Shown here piece after piece: positions 5,621-5,981 of a stretch of 5,981 nucleotides of DNA. The stretch lies in assembly GCA_014730235.1 (NCBI GenBank), contig WJIO01000372.1, forward strand, positions 1-5,981. Reading direction: 5' to 3'. Origin of the DNA: Candidatus Poribacteria bacterium (lineage in GTDB: Bacteria; Poribacteria; DTPJ01; WJIO01). Made by a program: the position numbers and the translations under genes. How positions within the stretch are numbered: the stretch's first letter is position 1; every line of letters starts with the position of its first letter. The notes below the pieces were generated by a model. That model saw only the letters and a list, made by a program, of their open reading frames with translations, made no database searches and was not told the origin of the DNA.

Positions 5621-5981
5621 ATGAGTATAGTTGTTGTGGGTTCTGTTGCCCTGGACTCAGTAGAAACACCCTTTGGTAAGGTAGAAAGCGCTTTAGGTGG
5701 TTCAGCCACGTATTTTTCCGTTGCAGCAAGTTTTTTTACCAAAGATGTTAAGATAGTGGGCGTGGTGGGTGAAGATTTTCCAGATGAACACTTGGATTTT
5801 CTGGGAAGCAGAGGCATAGATACGGCTGGTCTTGAATACGCAGTAGGAAAAACCTTTCATTGGAGCGGTCGCTATGGGGATAATCTGAACGTTGCTGAAA
5901 CACTGCTGACAGAGCTTAACGTCTTTGAGCACTTTGTTCCTAAGCTTCCACCCAGCTATAGAAATGCGGAATATGTTTTCC
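5621..5981 (+). CDS. PfkB/ribokinase-family sugar or nucleoside kinase, N-terminal part; 3' end outside window
   Basis: The frame is open from ATG 5621 to the window edge, giving 120 residues plus one base. It begins MSIVVVGSVALDSVETPFG, a first beta-strand with the family's GxxxxD pattern (Asp12 is a probable substrate contact). Then come ALGGSATYFSVAASFF (residues 25-39), matching the PfkB glycine-glycine signature region, and KIVGVVGEDFPDEHLDFLGSRGID (44-67), the conserved G-VG-D strand followed by the helix and RGID/RGV turn. The later LNVFEHFVPKLPPSYRNAEYVF resembles uncharacterised PfkB-like kinases. The ATP-binding GxGD block lies beyond the window, so substrate and activity cannot be fixed. 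The ribosome binding site, AGAAAGGA near 5602-5608, is about 12 bases from the ATG, which is a little long. The 55-base gap after the small membrane protein shows no terminator, so co-transcription is plausible. Confidence 0.9.
   Translation, partial: MSIVVVGSVALDSVETPFGKVESALGGSATYFSVAASFFTKDVKIVGVVGEDFPDEHLDFLGSRGIDTAGLEYAVGKTFHWSGRYGDNLNVAETLLTELNVFEHFVPKLPPSYRNAEYVF

Noticed and set aside
5599-5932. Minus-strand open frames of 72 and 76 codons near the right end
   Set aside because: They are antisense to the PfkB-type kinase, whose continuous frame from 5621 carries clear family motifs.

Overview
The window is ordinary bacterial chromosome: densely packed genes with clear Shine-Dalgarno sequences, moderate G+C in the genes and A+T-rich spacers. 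No rRNA, tRNA, CRISPR array or transposase gene is visible. The phylum cannot be fixed from this sequence. The gene set (prolyl oligopeptidase, family 29 fucosidase, RhaI-type rhamnose isomerase, creatininase-family hydrolase, PfkB-type kinase) suits a saccharolytic or peptidolytic heterotroph, possibly from one of the less-studied anaerobic Gram-negative phyla. That placement is a weak inference.

Layout. (1) Positions 1-2014, plus strand: the C-terminal catalytic part of a prolyl oligopeptidase, joined by a TAATG stop/start overlap to a GH29 alpha-L-fucosidase. (2) Positions 2015-2156: a convergent spacer bounded by 15-base inverted repeats (13 of 15 matching), with a G/C-rich hairpin inside. 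(3) Positions 2157-4205, minus strand: a two-gene unit with rhaI (L-rhamnose isomerase) first and a creatininase-family amidohydrolase second. They are separated by a perfect 15-bp hairpin that begins right after the rhaI stop codon. (4) Positions 4206-4565: a divergent control region with promoter-like sequences in both directions, a palindrome on one -10 box and a long hairpin in the presumed rhaI leader. (5) Positions 4566-5981, plus strand: an unrecognised 247-residue protein, an overlapping 89-residue two-pass membrane protein, and the N-terminal part of a PfkB-family sugar/nucleoside kinase that runs off the window and lies outside the supplied ORF calls.

How they may work together. The fucosidase and oligopeptidase have no visible export signal (the peptidase N-terminus is missing), so they could finish degradation of imported fucosylated oligosaccharides or glycopeptides in the cytoplasm. 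RhaI acts on another 6-deoxyhexose, L-rhamnose. A deoxysugar-scavenging neighbourhood is therefore plausible, but the enzymes lie in separate convergent units and no transporter, deoxysugar kinase or aldolase is visible. The least explained part is the overlapping pair of unknown genes at 4566-5565 ahead of the kinase. I see no clear evidence of a wholly new system; the best leads are this pair, the rhaI/creatininase pairing, and the structured spacers.
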